Both the position numbers and the translations under genes were made by a program. Under the pieces are notes generated by a model. That model was not told the DNA's origin. It searched no databases and saw only the letters and a program-made list of their open reading frames with translations. Below, one piece after another: positions 42,371-52,285 of a stretch of 57,842 bases of DNA. This stretch comes from Hondaea fermentalgiana (Eukaryota > Sar > Bigyra > Thraustochytrida > Thraustochytriidae): NCBI GenBank assembly GCA_014084085.1, contig NPFB01000127.1:7333-65174 (forward strand), in the 5' to 3' direction. Position 1 is the stretch's first letter, and each line of letters starts with the position of its first letter.

Positions 42371-43909
42371 ATGTCTTCAAAGACGCCAAGCCTCGCGCGC
42401 GCGCTCGAAGAGTATCAAGAGTCCGAGGCGCTGCGCATTGCGGGGCTCGACGCCGATGGCGCGACAGCCGCCGAGGCCAGCAACCGCGCGAGCGGTCCCA
42501 GCGCTGGTCCGAGAAGCGCACATCGTGCGGACGTAGAGCCGCGGTCGACGCAGACGACGACATACGCTCCAAGACCTGCCGGCGGCGAAAGGCTTCGCGC
42601 TGTCGAAGATGAGGCCGACCTCGAGACCCTCGTCGCCAATGGCATGCGAGGCGACACCGACACACACGAGGAGAGCCCGGAAATGGTACTCGAGCAGCTT
42701 GGAGCGCGCAACGTGCTCGTAGACCAGTTTTCCAGCGCGCTTCGCCGCCCAGAAGACGATGAGGCAAACAACTGGCACGAGGAAGGTGCCACCGACAACC
42801 TTTTGCCTCGGTTTTGGCTTCGCAAGGGCTTGCCTCTCCGGCGAACGCAGCAGCCAAAACAAGAGCAGGAAAAGGATGGCAAGACGCAGCGACAAGCGAA
42901 ATCTTCCCCAGCATCGTCGCGAGGTGTGGTTGTCGTCGAGGATGATGACGACGAGGAGGAGGAACCTGCGGACCTCGGCGATGGCTTTCGCGATCTGCCA
43001 GCCGACATTGTTTTGCGGATTCTTTACTTTCTCGATGAGGATGCCTTGGATTTGATGCGCGTATGCAATCCGGCATGGGAGGAAGAGCTTCGTGCCGAGG
43101 CGCTCTGGCGGCAATTCTGCGAACGCATTTTTGTCCCGCCAGCATTCCGACCCGTGCGCACCGTCGAGACGAGCAATGGCGCCATCGTCCCGGCCAAATT
43201 CATGTCTTGGGAAAAGGTACGGCGATTACGCCCGCGAGTGCGTCCCGAGACTGGCGTATACATTCTCAAGTCGACTTACATTCGCACGGCCGGTCCTCGC
43301 ACGCTGTGGTCACCCGAGGACTACAAGGCCGTCTTGGAGATGCGTCATTACCGATATCTGCTCTTCAAGCCAGATGGCCAGGTGCTGTACGCTTCGACGC
43401 CCTTCGCCCCAGCTAAAATGCGCCCAAAGTTTAAGCAAAAGCTTTTCGAGGACTGGGTCACCGACGGCGTGGCGCGGCAAGTCGTCGAGATGGAAGAAGA
43501 TGGTGAAAATGAGGGCGAGGGCCAAGCAGAGGGCAAGACGGAGTCCGGCGTCAAAACTCCCGCAGCGCCAAACAAGCCTGTGGAGAAGATGACAAGGCGC
43601 AAGCGTGCCGAGCTTTTGCGCTTGCAGCGTCAAAAGCTTGACACGACCCGAGGAGACGTTATTCATACGGGACTTTACACTGTTTCCAACGGGGTGGTTT
43701 CTGTTGTCATCAATCTTGTCAGGTACACGGTAACCTTTGATCTCAAGCTCCACCCTCGGGGCGGCTCACACGACATCTTGCAGACTGTCAAGCACCAATC
43801 CGTATACCACAAGGAGGGCGAGCGCATTGTCGACTACAAGCTCAGTGGGAGCGTGCTAGAGCGTCTGTGGAACTACTACGCCTTTTCTGATCCCTCGGAT
43901 CCGAGCTAG
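42371..43909 (+). CDS. F-box protein of the FBXO9/Pof7/Hrt3 family
   Basis: A 512-aa substrate adaptor for SCF ubiquitin ligases. The F-box is at about 209-250 (DLPADIVLRILYFLDEDALD, then VCNPAWEEELRAEALWRQFC), which should bind SKP1. Downstream is the FBXO9/Hrt3 C-terminal region: RPRVRPETGVYILKSTYIRT, RYLLFKPDGQVLYASTPFAP and VIHTGLYTVSNGVVSV, ending in YYAFSDPSDPS, similar to the family's YTAFS end. The N-terminal ~200 residues lack the TPR/MIT-like helices clear in animal FBXO9 and are acidic and low-complexity; an acidic run (DDDDEEEE) precedes the F-box. Animal FBXO9 targets TEL2/TTI1 for degradation; the target here is unknown. Intronless. Confidence 0.87.
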   Translation: MSSKTPSLARALEEYQESEALRIAGLDADGATAAEASNRASGPSAGPRSAHRADVEPRSTQTTTYAPRPAGGERLRAVEDEADLETLVANGMRGDTDTHEESPEMVLEQLGARNVLVDQFSSALRRPEDDEANNWHEEGATDNLLPRFWLRKGLPLRRTQQPKQEQEKDGKTQRQAKSSPASSRGVVVVEDDDDEEEEPADLGDGFRDLPADIVLRILYFLDEDALDLMRVCNPAWEEELRAEALWRQFCERIFVPPAFRPVRTVETSNGAIVPAKFMSWEKVRRLRPRVRPETGVYILKSTYIRTAGPRTLWSPEDYKAVLEMRHYRYLLFKPDGQVLYASTPFAPAKMRPKFKQKLFEDWVTDGVARQVVEMEEDGENEGEGQAEGKTESGVKTPAAPNKPVEKMTRRKRAELLRLQRQKLDTTRGDVIHTGLYTVSNGVVSVVINLVRYTVTFDLKLHPRGGSHDILQTVKHQSVYHKEGERIVDYKLSGSVLERLWNYYAFSDPSDPS

Positions 43910-44477
43910 CGTTTATCCCAGGTTAGTTTTCTGGGGGAGGGAGAAGCTGAACGGGTCTACCTAAGAAAGAGTAAGAGTTACGAAGCGAGCACGCTTTCTT
44001 CTTCTTCTTCTTTTTCTTCTCCTTTTTGTCACAATAATTTTACAAATGACGTAGGGCCTAGTATACATTTTGTCCTTTGCAACAGGGCAATGTTGCGCGG
44101 AAGCATGCTGTTGGTGCCACGAGGTGCGATTCCGTGCTTTGAAAGTGAAACATATGTCCCAAAACATCGCCGATTCAATGTAATAAGAGGAGGCGAGGCG
44201 TGCGTTGATCGCACGAAGTCGCTCCGGACTCGCTTGGGGGAAATCAGGAGGAGCGGCAGTATGAGCCCTCTGTAAAGGTAAGTGACTAGTAGTTTCATAT
44301 CATACTGGCGAGGGGACAGGAGGGAGGGAGAAGATCGAGCATGTAGAACGAATAAACGAAGAGAAGAGAAGACCCGCCACGCGCGGCGGCGCGGGAGGCG
44401 CGTGGAGGTCGGCAGTCTGTCGATGCGCGGCGCGGGGGCTGCTGGGCGGACGCGCGTGTGCGACAGGGCGACCGACC
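43910..44477. other. Intergenic between F-box gene and RCC1-RasGAP gene
   Basis: About 570 bp between co-directional genes, with a (TTC)n microsatellite near 43997-44020. No gene seen. Confidence 0.45.
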
Positions 44478-47400
44478 ATGTCGAGCGCCACGTGGCTTGA
44501 CGCGCACGATGTGCCCAGCTGCGCTGCGGCGGGCATGTACCATACCGTGGCGTTGACCGAAAATACTAGCGTTGTTGCCTTTGGCAGCAACCTCAAGGGC
44601 CAGCTGGGCGTGGGCAAGGGCAAGGGCAAAGCCATGCATGAAACAGCAGTCTTTGTCCGGGACCCACGTGTGGTGGACTCGCAAACAACGAGCTGGAAAA
44701 CCGCACCAATCCAAATTGCGTGCGGTGCCTTGCACACGGCCCTCTTGCTCGCCAACGGAGAGCTCTTTGTTTGGGGCCTTGCCGACGGCGGACGACTCGG
44801 CATCGACCCAGAGAGAGTAGCCACGCTGTCGAGCTCGCCAGCCGCCTCAGCAATTCTCCACGAGCCAACGCGAGTGCCAAGATTTGCAGGACACTTGAGC
44901 ATTACCCACATTGCGTGCGGAACCGACCACACCCTCTGCGTCGATCGCGACGGCGACGTTTGGACCTGGGGCATTGGGAGCTATGGCAATTTGGGCCACG
45001 GCGGCAACAAGAATGAGCCAGAGCCACGGCCCGTGGAGGCGCTCCGAGGCAAGGTCACACGAATGCTTGCGGGAGGCGCCAAGCACTCGGCTTGCGTCAC
45101 CACCAAGGGCGAGGTATACACGTGGGGACACGGGGACAAAGGCCGTCTCGGCAATGGAGTTCAGCGAGGCACGAGCATTCCTGAGCTTGTCGAGGCTCTG
45201 CAGCACGAATTCTGCGTCTTTGTCGAGTGTGGAGAGGCGAACACTGCAGCCATATCCGATGGAGGGGCTCTTTGGACTTGGGGCGCTGGCAGCTATGGGC
45301 GTCTGGGCAACGGCGGAGAATCCGACGCATTCCTTCCCACCAAGGTTGAGGGGCTGATCGGACAAGAGGTGATCATGGTGTCTCTTGGTGTTTTTCACTC
45401 ACTCGCTGTGACGCGAAATGGAACTCTTTGGGCCTGGGGCGGAGGGCAATACGGAAAGCTTGGCTTGGAAACTAGCGCAAATGTACTTTCTCCGCGAGCG
45501 CTTTCCAGCACCAGCTTTCATAATGACGCCGTAATTCAAGCGTTTGCCGGCGTTTCGCACAGTCTCGCGATTTGCAGCAGTGGATCCATGTATACGTGGG
45601 GAGACCCAACGCAGGGCAAGTTGGGCCGAAAGGTACAGCAAACACCTGGAGCCGCGACGCAACCTCTGAGTAGGTTATACAGCGCGCCAGAGCCCATCAC
45701 TCTGCAAGGCGACGTGCAGGGTTTACGTATTACTCCAGCAAGAACGGGTATGACCTTGCCCGCGCGAGGTCCTGGTGCTTTGGGGAACGAGTACACGAAT
45801 GCATACAGTGGTGCGAAGAGGCAGAGCCGCATCGTGCCTCAAGACGCTAGAGGTACAAATCGTCATGGTTTCGCGAGCGGCATGGCCGTGGTCCCAATGC
45901 AGCGAACCCTTGACGTCAGCAGCAATGCGGTCCGTCTCATTGCTGCAGGATCGAAACACTCTCTTGTTCTCACATTTAATGGCGCTGTCTTTGCCTGGGG
46001 AGGCAATGAATTTGGTCAAGTGGGTGACGGTTCTCGTGAAGACGTGCGGGTGCCGGTGCGCGTCACATTTGGCAAGTCGTCCACCCAACGGGTCGTTCAC
46101 GTTGCTGCGGGCGCTAACCACAGTCTTTGCTGTTTAAATCAGGGCGACACGTACGCCTGGGGACGCGGCAATGAGGCTCAAATAGGGACAGGGTCGACGA
46201 TCACTGAGACGGTGCCGATTTTGGTACAAGCCTTGCAGGGGCATCGCGTGGTCAAGGTGTTTGGTGGGGAGAGTCACAGCGCTGGGCTTTCCGAGGATGG
46301 TGCTTTATTCACATGGGGCGACCCTGACCAAGGTAAATTGGGCCAAGGACGTATGCTGAGTGAGGCGGACCCAAGCTTTGATGCTCTGGCGCTGCCGCGC
46401 GTCGTTCAAGGTCATTTGGCTTCAGTCAAGGTCGTTGATGCGTCACTTGGCACGAGTCACTCTGCGTGCATTGATAGCGCTGGCAAGGTCTATACTTGGG
46501 GTTCAGGATGGCAGGGCAAGCTTGGGTTGGGGACCACAGAGAATCAGTACACGCCGCAGCGCGTTCTCGCGCTCCAATTTCTCTCCATGCGGTCCGTCTC
46601 GTGCGGCGCGTATCACACTCTGTTCGTCACTGATGATGGCGATCTTTATGCGTGCGGACGCGGCGATGCGCGTCTTGGTCTTGGGGAAACGACCGACAAG
46701 CTCGTTCCAGAACTCAATGCGACGCTGCGCGCAGCAGGCGCAACGGTTGCGCGCGCCTGCGCGGCAGAAGAACACTCGCTTGCAGTGACTGTAGATGGTC
46801 GTGTGTGGACGTGGGGCAAGAACGCCTACGCCAAGCTTGGCCTGGGTCATCGTCTTGGCGGCGCGGTGGCGCGCGAGCAGGTCGAATCCATGCCACGCGT
46901 CATTGATTCGAGCGTGCTCGGTCTCAACAATGAGCGGTACGAAAATCGCGACGATATTCGCATGGTCGCTGCCTTTGCCAATCATAGTCTAGCACTGGCA
47001 CAAGACAGTCGGGTTTATGCATGGGGATCGAATGGAAACGGGCGTCTTGGGCTTGAGCACGATGGCGCAGCGCGCTTGGGAAGGGTTGTCGAGACGCCTA
47101 CGTCCGTGCCTCACTTTCAGCAAAGGCTCCAGGACCAGCCTGGGACGATGTCTGCCCAGCGCGCCCACGGAGACACGATCCCTAGTACGGCTGCGCGAGA
47201 CTCGATCATGGGTGAAACCTTGTCGACGACTTTGGCGGCCCACAGCGAGGCAAAGCACGCAGCCTGGGGCCCTGACGCGGGTGGGTCTCTGGCCGCCTCC
47301 TTGGGCGTACTTGGGGCCACGGCAGCGGCTTCGACCACATCAAAGCACCTTGGCAACGATGCGGCGGCGCTTGAAGCCCACATCCGGGACTACATGGAGA

Positions 47401-50115
47401 ACGGCAAAGTGCCTCCGCTTTACGTTGTGCAGCTGTTTCTCAAGGCTGAACCCCAGGAACGCCAAGCGCAATCCATTCTCTTTGACAGCAAAGAAAAGGA
47501 CGAAGCGGAAGATGCTCTCTACCGCTGTTTGATTGACCTCGTCCTCGCTGAGCGCGACGTGCAGCAGCTTGATTATACGATTGGGCTGACGGTGACGACG
47601 ACAATTCGCCAATACGATGTTCCCGGGACCTTGGGCGGCGCTGGAGCCGTCGACGGTGGCTTTGAAAGTGGGGGTCTATTTGCTCATGCGCGGACGAGTG
47701 GAGATTGGAACAAGGGAAGCGGTTCTGTAAACTCTGGGCGAGCTCGTACGCGAGGCGGGGCCAAATATGCATCAACACTGACGCGCGAAATCGGGGGCCG
47801 CATTCCCTCCTATGAGAAGATCTTTGTTCTGCTTCTCGCAAATCCACGTTATATGATCAACATGTACGAGATTTACGTGTTGCGACAGCAGGCTCAAATG
47901 AACGAGCAAAGTGCTGAGACGGCTGCGGCAGGAGCGCGAGGTCAAGAAGCGTCCGAGGCGGAAAGCGTGGCTTTTGCGGTTTTGCCGGCAGGCCCAAGTT
48001 GGCGAGAACTTTATTTTGAGCTCGTGGAAAGTGTGTACGCCTTTGGAGACGCGCACTGCAACCATTTGCTCATGGTGTTGGCGAGGTCTGTGCTTCGCCG
48101 AGAGCTCGAAGCCTTTTCGAGCACAGAGACTTTTCCTCGATCTGTGGCAGACGACTCGTATGCTGCTGCGGACCATGTGCACGAAGATCATGCGCGGCAC
48201 GCCTTTTTCCATCATCAGATGCACAGCGAGGACAAGGATATGCGGCGCTCGTTGCGCTCATTTCTTGATGAGAACAGAGGGCAGTGCAGCTCTTTTCAGG
48301 AACTTGCGACGCGCTTCTTTTCTCAGGACGCAGTGACAACGTGGCTGCGGGAGAGCTTTGCGTCCACCATTACGGACCTACACCGTGGCCACCAGTCACG
48401 CACAGCCTCGGGCGAGGAGCTTCGGCTGAGCTTGGATCCGATCCGGATCTACAATGAGCTGCACGGTGACCCTGACGCTTCGTTGTCCATGAATCCTGCC
48501 CGGGCCGCACAGGTTCGCGAGGAGTACGCGAATTACCCTGACGTGCGGCTGGAGCTGGACACTCGAATCGGGCTGTTGAAAGAGGTAACGCTTGTTTTCC
48601 TGAATCAGATCTCCAAGGCAGTCTCGGGCATCCCGAACGATGTGAAACTGTTTTGCAGGTTGTACCACGACGAATTACAGCGACACTTTGAGTACGACAC
48701 AGAAGCGGCTCCGATTCGGTACGATCAGGCCGTGGCTAAATTTCTCGTGGATCATTTGCTCCGCCCTGCGTTTCTCTCGCCGAAACAGAGACATTTGTTA
48801 CCACGGCATTTTGACACAATCACGCCGCAGCAGCACCAGAACATGGTGCAAGTGGTCAAGCTCTTGCAGGCCATCGTCTTGGGGCGCCCGTATCGCAAGG
48901 AGCGTCTTGAGCCCCTCAATGTTGCCATTCGCCAGCACCACGCACAGGTGCAGACGATGGTCAATGATTTGCTCAATGCTCCGAGCAACCTGGAGGATGC
49001 ACTGTACACGGATTTGATCATGGAATACTTGCGGCCGCGAGGAGACTCCCTACGACTCCAGGCGTCCATGCGAAGCCTTCGTTTTGTGCGTTTTGCCTTG
49101 CACCACCCGTCCTCTCGACTCATTTGTTCCGAGGAAGACCCGCTCGCTCGCGTGGTTTCTGATCCAGGAGGTATTTTGTCGGACACTACGGACAGGATTG
49201 GCGCCGAAAATTTTGCACGAGAGGTGGTTTTGTCAAAGGACGACGAAAATTTCAAGGTCAATGTCGCCGTGGAAATGCGTTTCCTCGAGCTCGATCCCGA
49301 TGCTGCAATGGAGGCCCGGCTTCGCTTCGATGATGCAGAAGAGGAAATGGCCCCTCAGGGTTTTCGCCTTCGCGCTGGGCTCCGGCTGGACCCTCTTTCG
49401 ATGGTTCCCGTGCCTTCCTGGATGCTCGACCGTGCGATGAAGTCAGCCGAGGCGCTCGAAGACCTTGATTTGGGGCAGTCGACGTCGGAGGTGGAAAAGG
49501 TGAAACGCGAGTTGGTGGATCTTCCAGAGTTGCCGCCGACGGGAGACTGGAGCGCATTTCGCGAGGGCCTCGAGGCGCGATTGGAAGAGGAGGTCAAGAG
49601 ATTCGAGTTTGTGCGCGCCGCCGAAATGCATCGCGTCATTCTGCGTCTGACGGAGCTCGAAGGCGCACATGGGCCAGAAGCTCATGAGAACTTGCTCCGG
49701 CAGCTTTTGAGCTCGCTTCTGCAGAGACGCAAGGCGGCCTTTCGGCTGCACCACCAGCACGCCGAGGCGCGGTTTTTAGAAAAGCGCGCAGAGGCTCGTT
49801 TGGCCGAGATTGCGGTGCAGCGGTCAGCGCTCGAAGATTACATGCGCTCGCTGCGGCTTCGCGTCGTTTCGACAGGACCGGGAGGCGATTCGACGGCTTC
49901 GTTTACAGCGAGCTTTCAGAGCCGGCGTGGCAGGGAAAACGAGTATGGTAATGATATGTCCCCGCGCCGTCGTGGTTCGTCCGGATTCAAACGCTCGAGT
50001 CAGGGGAGTAAACTCCAATCGCTCCTCGCCACCGAAAATGTTGGCATTGGGGCGTATAATAAATACACTTTGACCAAGCTGGTCGAGTCGGGCGTTGTCA
50101 CACAGGTTGGTGGAA

Positions 50116-50151
<36 letters not shown>

Positions 50152-50540
50152 GCAGGAGCAGTGGCAGCAGCAACAACAATAGAGCCAATGGCTCTCTTTC
50201 AGGTCACTCGAATGGAAATATGGCCAAGGGAAATGGGCATCAGGGTATCAGAAAGGAAACGCTGGCGCAGGGCCGAGGTGCCGAGGTTTTTGCGAGGTCG
50301 AGAGCATCGGTGAAGCTATTGTTCTTTTCGAAAAACACTGGCGAATTTTTGGTATTTGTAGTTTTGCGTCCCGGGACGCTTTTGGACAGTTTCGAGATCA
50401 GCATCCCGCAACTCATGGAGATGGAGCGAACTTTGCGACAGACCTTTCGTCCGAGCGCAAAGCTGCCAATCGAATTTTCGGTCTCCCGGGTCAAAACTCT
50501 CCTCGAAGAAATTGCCATGAAGATGATTATGCTCCGGTGA
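44478..50540 (+). CDS. RCC1-repeat (14 blades) / IQGAP-type RasGAP fusion protein
   Basis: A single 2020-codon ORF. Residues about 20-860 hold 14 RCC1 repeats of the form H-S/T-x-x-x-x-x-x-G-x-x-x-x-W-G-x-x-x-x-G-x-L-G (e.g. HSLAVTRNGTLWAWGGGQYG, HSACIDSAGKVYTWGSGWQG). A longer spacer after repeat 7 (about 385-480) suggests two seven-bladed propellers. Residues about 985-1500 match IQGAP-type RasGAP: YTIGLTVTTTIRQYDV, LLLANPRYMINMYEIYVLRQ, LDENRGQCSSFQ, LSLDPIRIYNEL, LKEVTLVFLNQISKAVSGIP, VAKFLVDHLLRPAFLSPKQR. The C-terminus (about 1860-2018) matches RasGAP_C: KYTLTKLVESGV, LLFFSKNTGEFLVFVVL, LLEEIAMKMIML. No calponin-homology, IQ or WW module was seen. No clear arginine finger, as in IQGAPs, so it may bind rather than activate a GTPase. 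A poly-Gly/Ser/Asn linker lies near 1877-1905. Confidence 0.9.
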
Positions 50541-50701
50541 GTGGAGAAAAAAGAAATGAAAGAAAGGCTAACTTTGTCATTTGTATCATCATTCAGCTTT
50601 CTTATCTCTGCGCTCTCGTGATGTTGCCAATGAAATCCACGCGCCCATGAGACAAGCGAGGGTGCTTTTGGAAAGAGAGGGAGAAAGATTGGGCTGAAAT
50701 T

Positions 50702-51469
50702 CTATGAAAACATACTCTGGAACATGCGAACGATCCCCTTTGCACAGGGCCAGCACACATTGCGGATGACCTGCTTGATGAAGGAGCCAATGAGTCGGAG
50801 CCCGTAGCGCCCGCCAGGAAGATTGCCAAAAGCATAGTAGCCCAGTGCGCAAACCTGGACGACGGAAAAGAACATAACGAATACATAGGAGCGCATGACG
50901 AGACAGGCGTAGAGCGTGCCAAAGATGGAGAGAAAGTAAGCCAGGGTAAAAGGGAGCTGCGGGCCGCTACACACGGACTTTAGCCATGCCGACGGTCCCT
51001 TGATGAGTGCAAAGGCTGACATGTAGCACACGGAACCCATGGTAAAGGAAAAGGCGAATTTCGCGGGGAAAACGACGATGACGCTCGTGAAGAAGAAAGC
51101 CAGCAAGAAGAAGAACATGCTCAGGGAAAGAAGCAAGACAAATCCACGGAAGCGCTCTGAGCGCGAAAGGGCGTTCCAGGATTCTCCCTCTCCTGTGGCG
51201 GGTTTGTTTTGCTCGAGTGCGTCGACGTCATCGCCGGCCTCAAGGTCGACTGTGGCGAGCGAAGTGCCTGCAAAGATGCTAGAGCGGCCGACGGAGCGCA
51301 TGCCCGCCTGCACGGAGTCTCCGAGGGCTGAGAGGTTGCCTGGAAATGCAAAGCCTGCAAAAGGGCTTGGTGCCGTGGCCGTCGACGGAGTATTTGCGCC
51401 CTGTCCATGAAGAGTGGCCGTCGGATCTGCCTCGTAGGCGGCCATGAACTCTCCAAAGGAAGACGACAT
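50702..51469 (-). CDS. SFT2-family vesicle transport membrane protein
   Basis: A 255-aa Golgi/endosome membrane protein of the SFT2/GOT1 type, implicated in retrograde endosome-to-Golgi fusion. The N-terminal ~110 residues are soluble and low-complexity. The rest contains the SFT2 pattern: SERFRGFVLLLSLSMFFFLL (first membrane segment preceded by R-F-x-G-F), FPAKFAFSFTMGSVCYMSAF with the conserved P-x-K-F-A-x-x-F-T-x-G-S core, FLLGP-like ALIKGPSAWLKSV, then two more membrane segments (LPFTLAYFLSIFGTLYACLV, YVFVMFFSVVQVCALGYYAF). Four segments in all, both ends cytosolic by family. The ATG at 51469 (MSSSFGEFMAAYE) is used; 32 further upstream codons in frame are not conserved. Confidence 0.87.
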   Translation of the reverse strand: MSSSFGEFMAAYEADPTATLHGQGANTPSTATAPSPFAGFAFPGNLSALGDSVQAGMRSVGRSSIFAGTSLATVDLEAGDDVDALEQNKPATGEGESWNALSRSERFRGFVLLLSLSMFFFLLAFFFTSVIVVFPAKFAFSFTMGSVCYMSAFALIKGPSAWLKSVCSGPQLPFTLAYFLSIFGTLYACLVMRSYVFVMFFSVVQVCALGYYAFGNLPGGRYGLRLIGSFIKQVIRNVCWPCAKGIVRMFQSMFS

Positions 51470-51885
51470 CCTTTTAATTTGGTGGGGAAAAGGGACGAGC
51501 GGGTGCTTGAGAAAAACCGCAACGCGAGAAAGGTGCCGGTGAGCTAGGTCGCGCGCGCAATCCAAGACTGTCTTTGTTCTTTTCGCTCGCTCGGCTCAGG
51601 CCCCGAACCGTAGCGGCGCCAGAGGAGCGGAGCTCTCCCTCTACGCGCTTCGCGCCTGGCTGCACGCCTAGCGCCCGGCCGGCCGCGCGAACGGTGTCTG
51701 GGCGCGTCGCGGGCGGCCCGTGCTGAGGCGGACGGCAGCTCCAGGCGAGCACGGCGTGCCCGGCAAAGTCCACGTGGGCGAAGAAGAAGTCGATGCGGCC
51801 TCGCGTATCGTGCACGAAACAAGGACGGCGAGGGGCGCCAAAGCAGGTCCCATCTCCGAGGGATGCGCGGGAAAAAGGACCGCTG

Positions 51886-51913
51886 GCAGAGCAGAGCAGA
51901 GCAGAGCAGAGCA
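51886..51913. repeat. Pentanucleotide array GCAGA x5
   Basis: Five perfect tandem GCAGA copies plus a partial copy, in the SFT2/RNF25 divergent promoter region. Confidence 0.93.
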
Positions 51914-51929
51914 TAAACGGCGACGAAGG

Positions 51930-52020
51930 AGTGCGAGCGAGCGAGCGCGCGAGCGAGCGAGCGTGCGTGCGTGCAGGCGCGCGTGCGTGCGTACGGGCGC
52001 GCGTGCGTGCTTGCGTGCGT
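51930..52020. repeat. GAGC/GTGC tetranucleotide tract
   Basis: Runs of GAGC pass into runs of GTGC broken by GCGCGC segments; about 90 bp of nearly pure low-complexity sequence. Confidence 0.85.
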
Positions 52021-52285
52021 AGACGAAGCAAGACCCGCGCGGGTCGTTGGTCGCGGCGCCTGCCAACGAGAGAAGGGAGAGGGCGGGCTCTCGAGGCTCT
52101 CGAGGCAACGAAAGCAACGAAAGCACAGGGCCTTCTGCGAACTGACAGTGAAGGGCTGCGAGCTCAGGAGACCTACGACGAGCGCGCTGAGAGCAAAGAG
52201 CCGCGGCAACAGAGAAAAGGGAGCGACGGTAAACGTGGCAGGCTCGTTCGTGCGGTGATCTCTCTGGAGACGTGTCATCGATATC

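Larger units (their letters stand above)
51470..52285. promoter_or_regulatory. Shared upstream region of divergent SFT2 and RNF25-like genes, repeat-rich
   Basis: About 815 bp, very GC-rich. Contains GCAGA x5 (51886-51913), then GAGC and GTGC tetranucleotide runs with interspersed GCGCGC (about 51930-52020) able to form alternating purine-pyrimidine DNA. Overlapping open frames on both strands are products of the repeats. Confidence 0.45.

Noticed and set aside
42015..43145. 376-codon minus-strand frame over the F-box gene start
   Set aside because: No domain, Arg/Ser/Pro-rich, and antisense to a convincing FBXO9-type protein.
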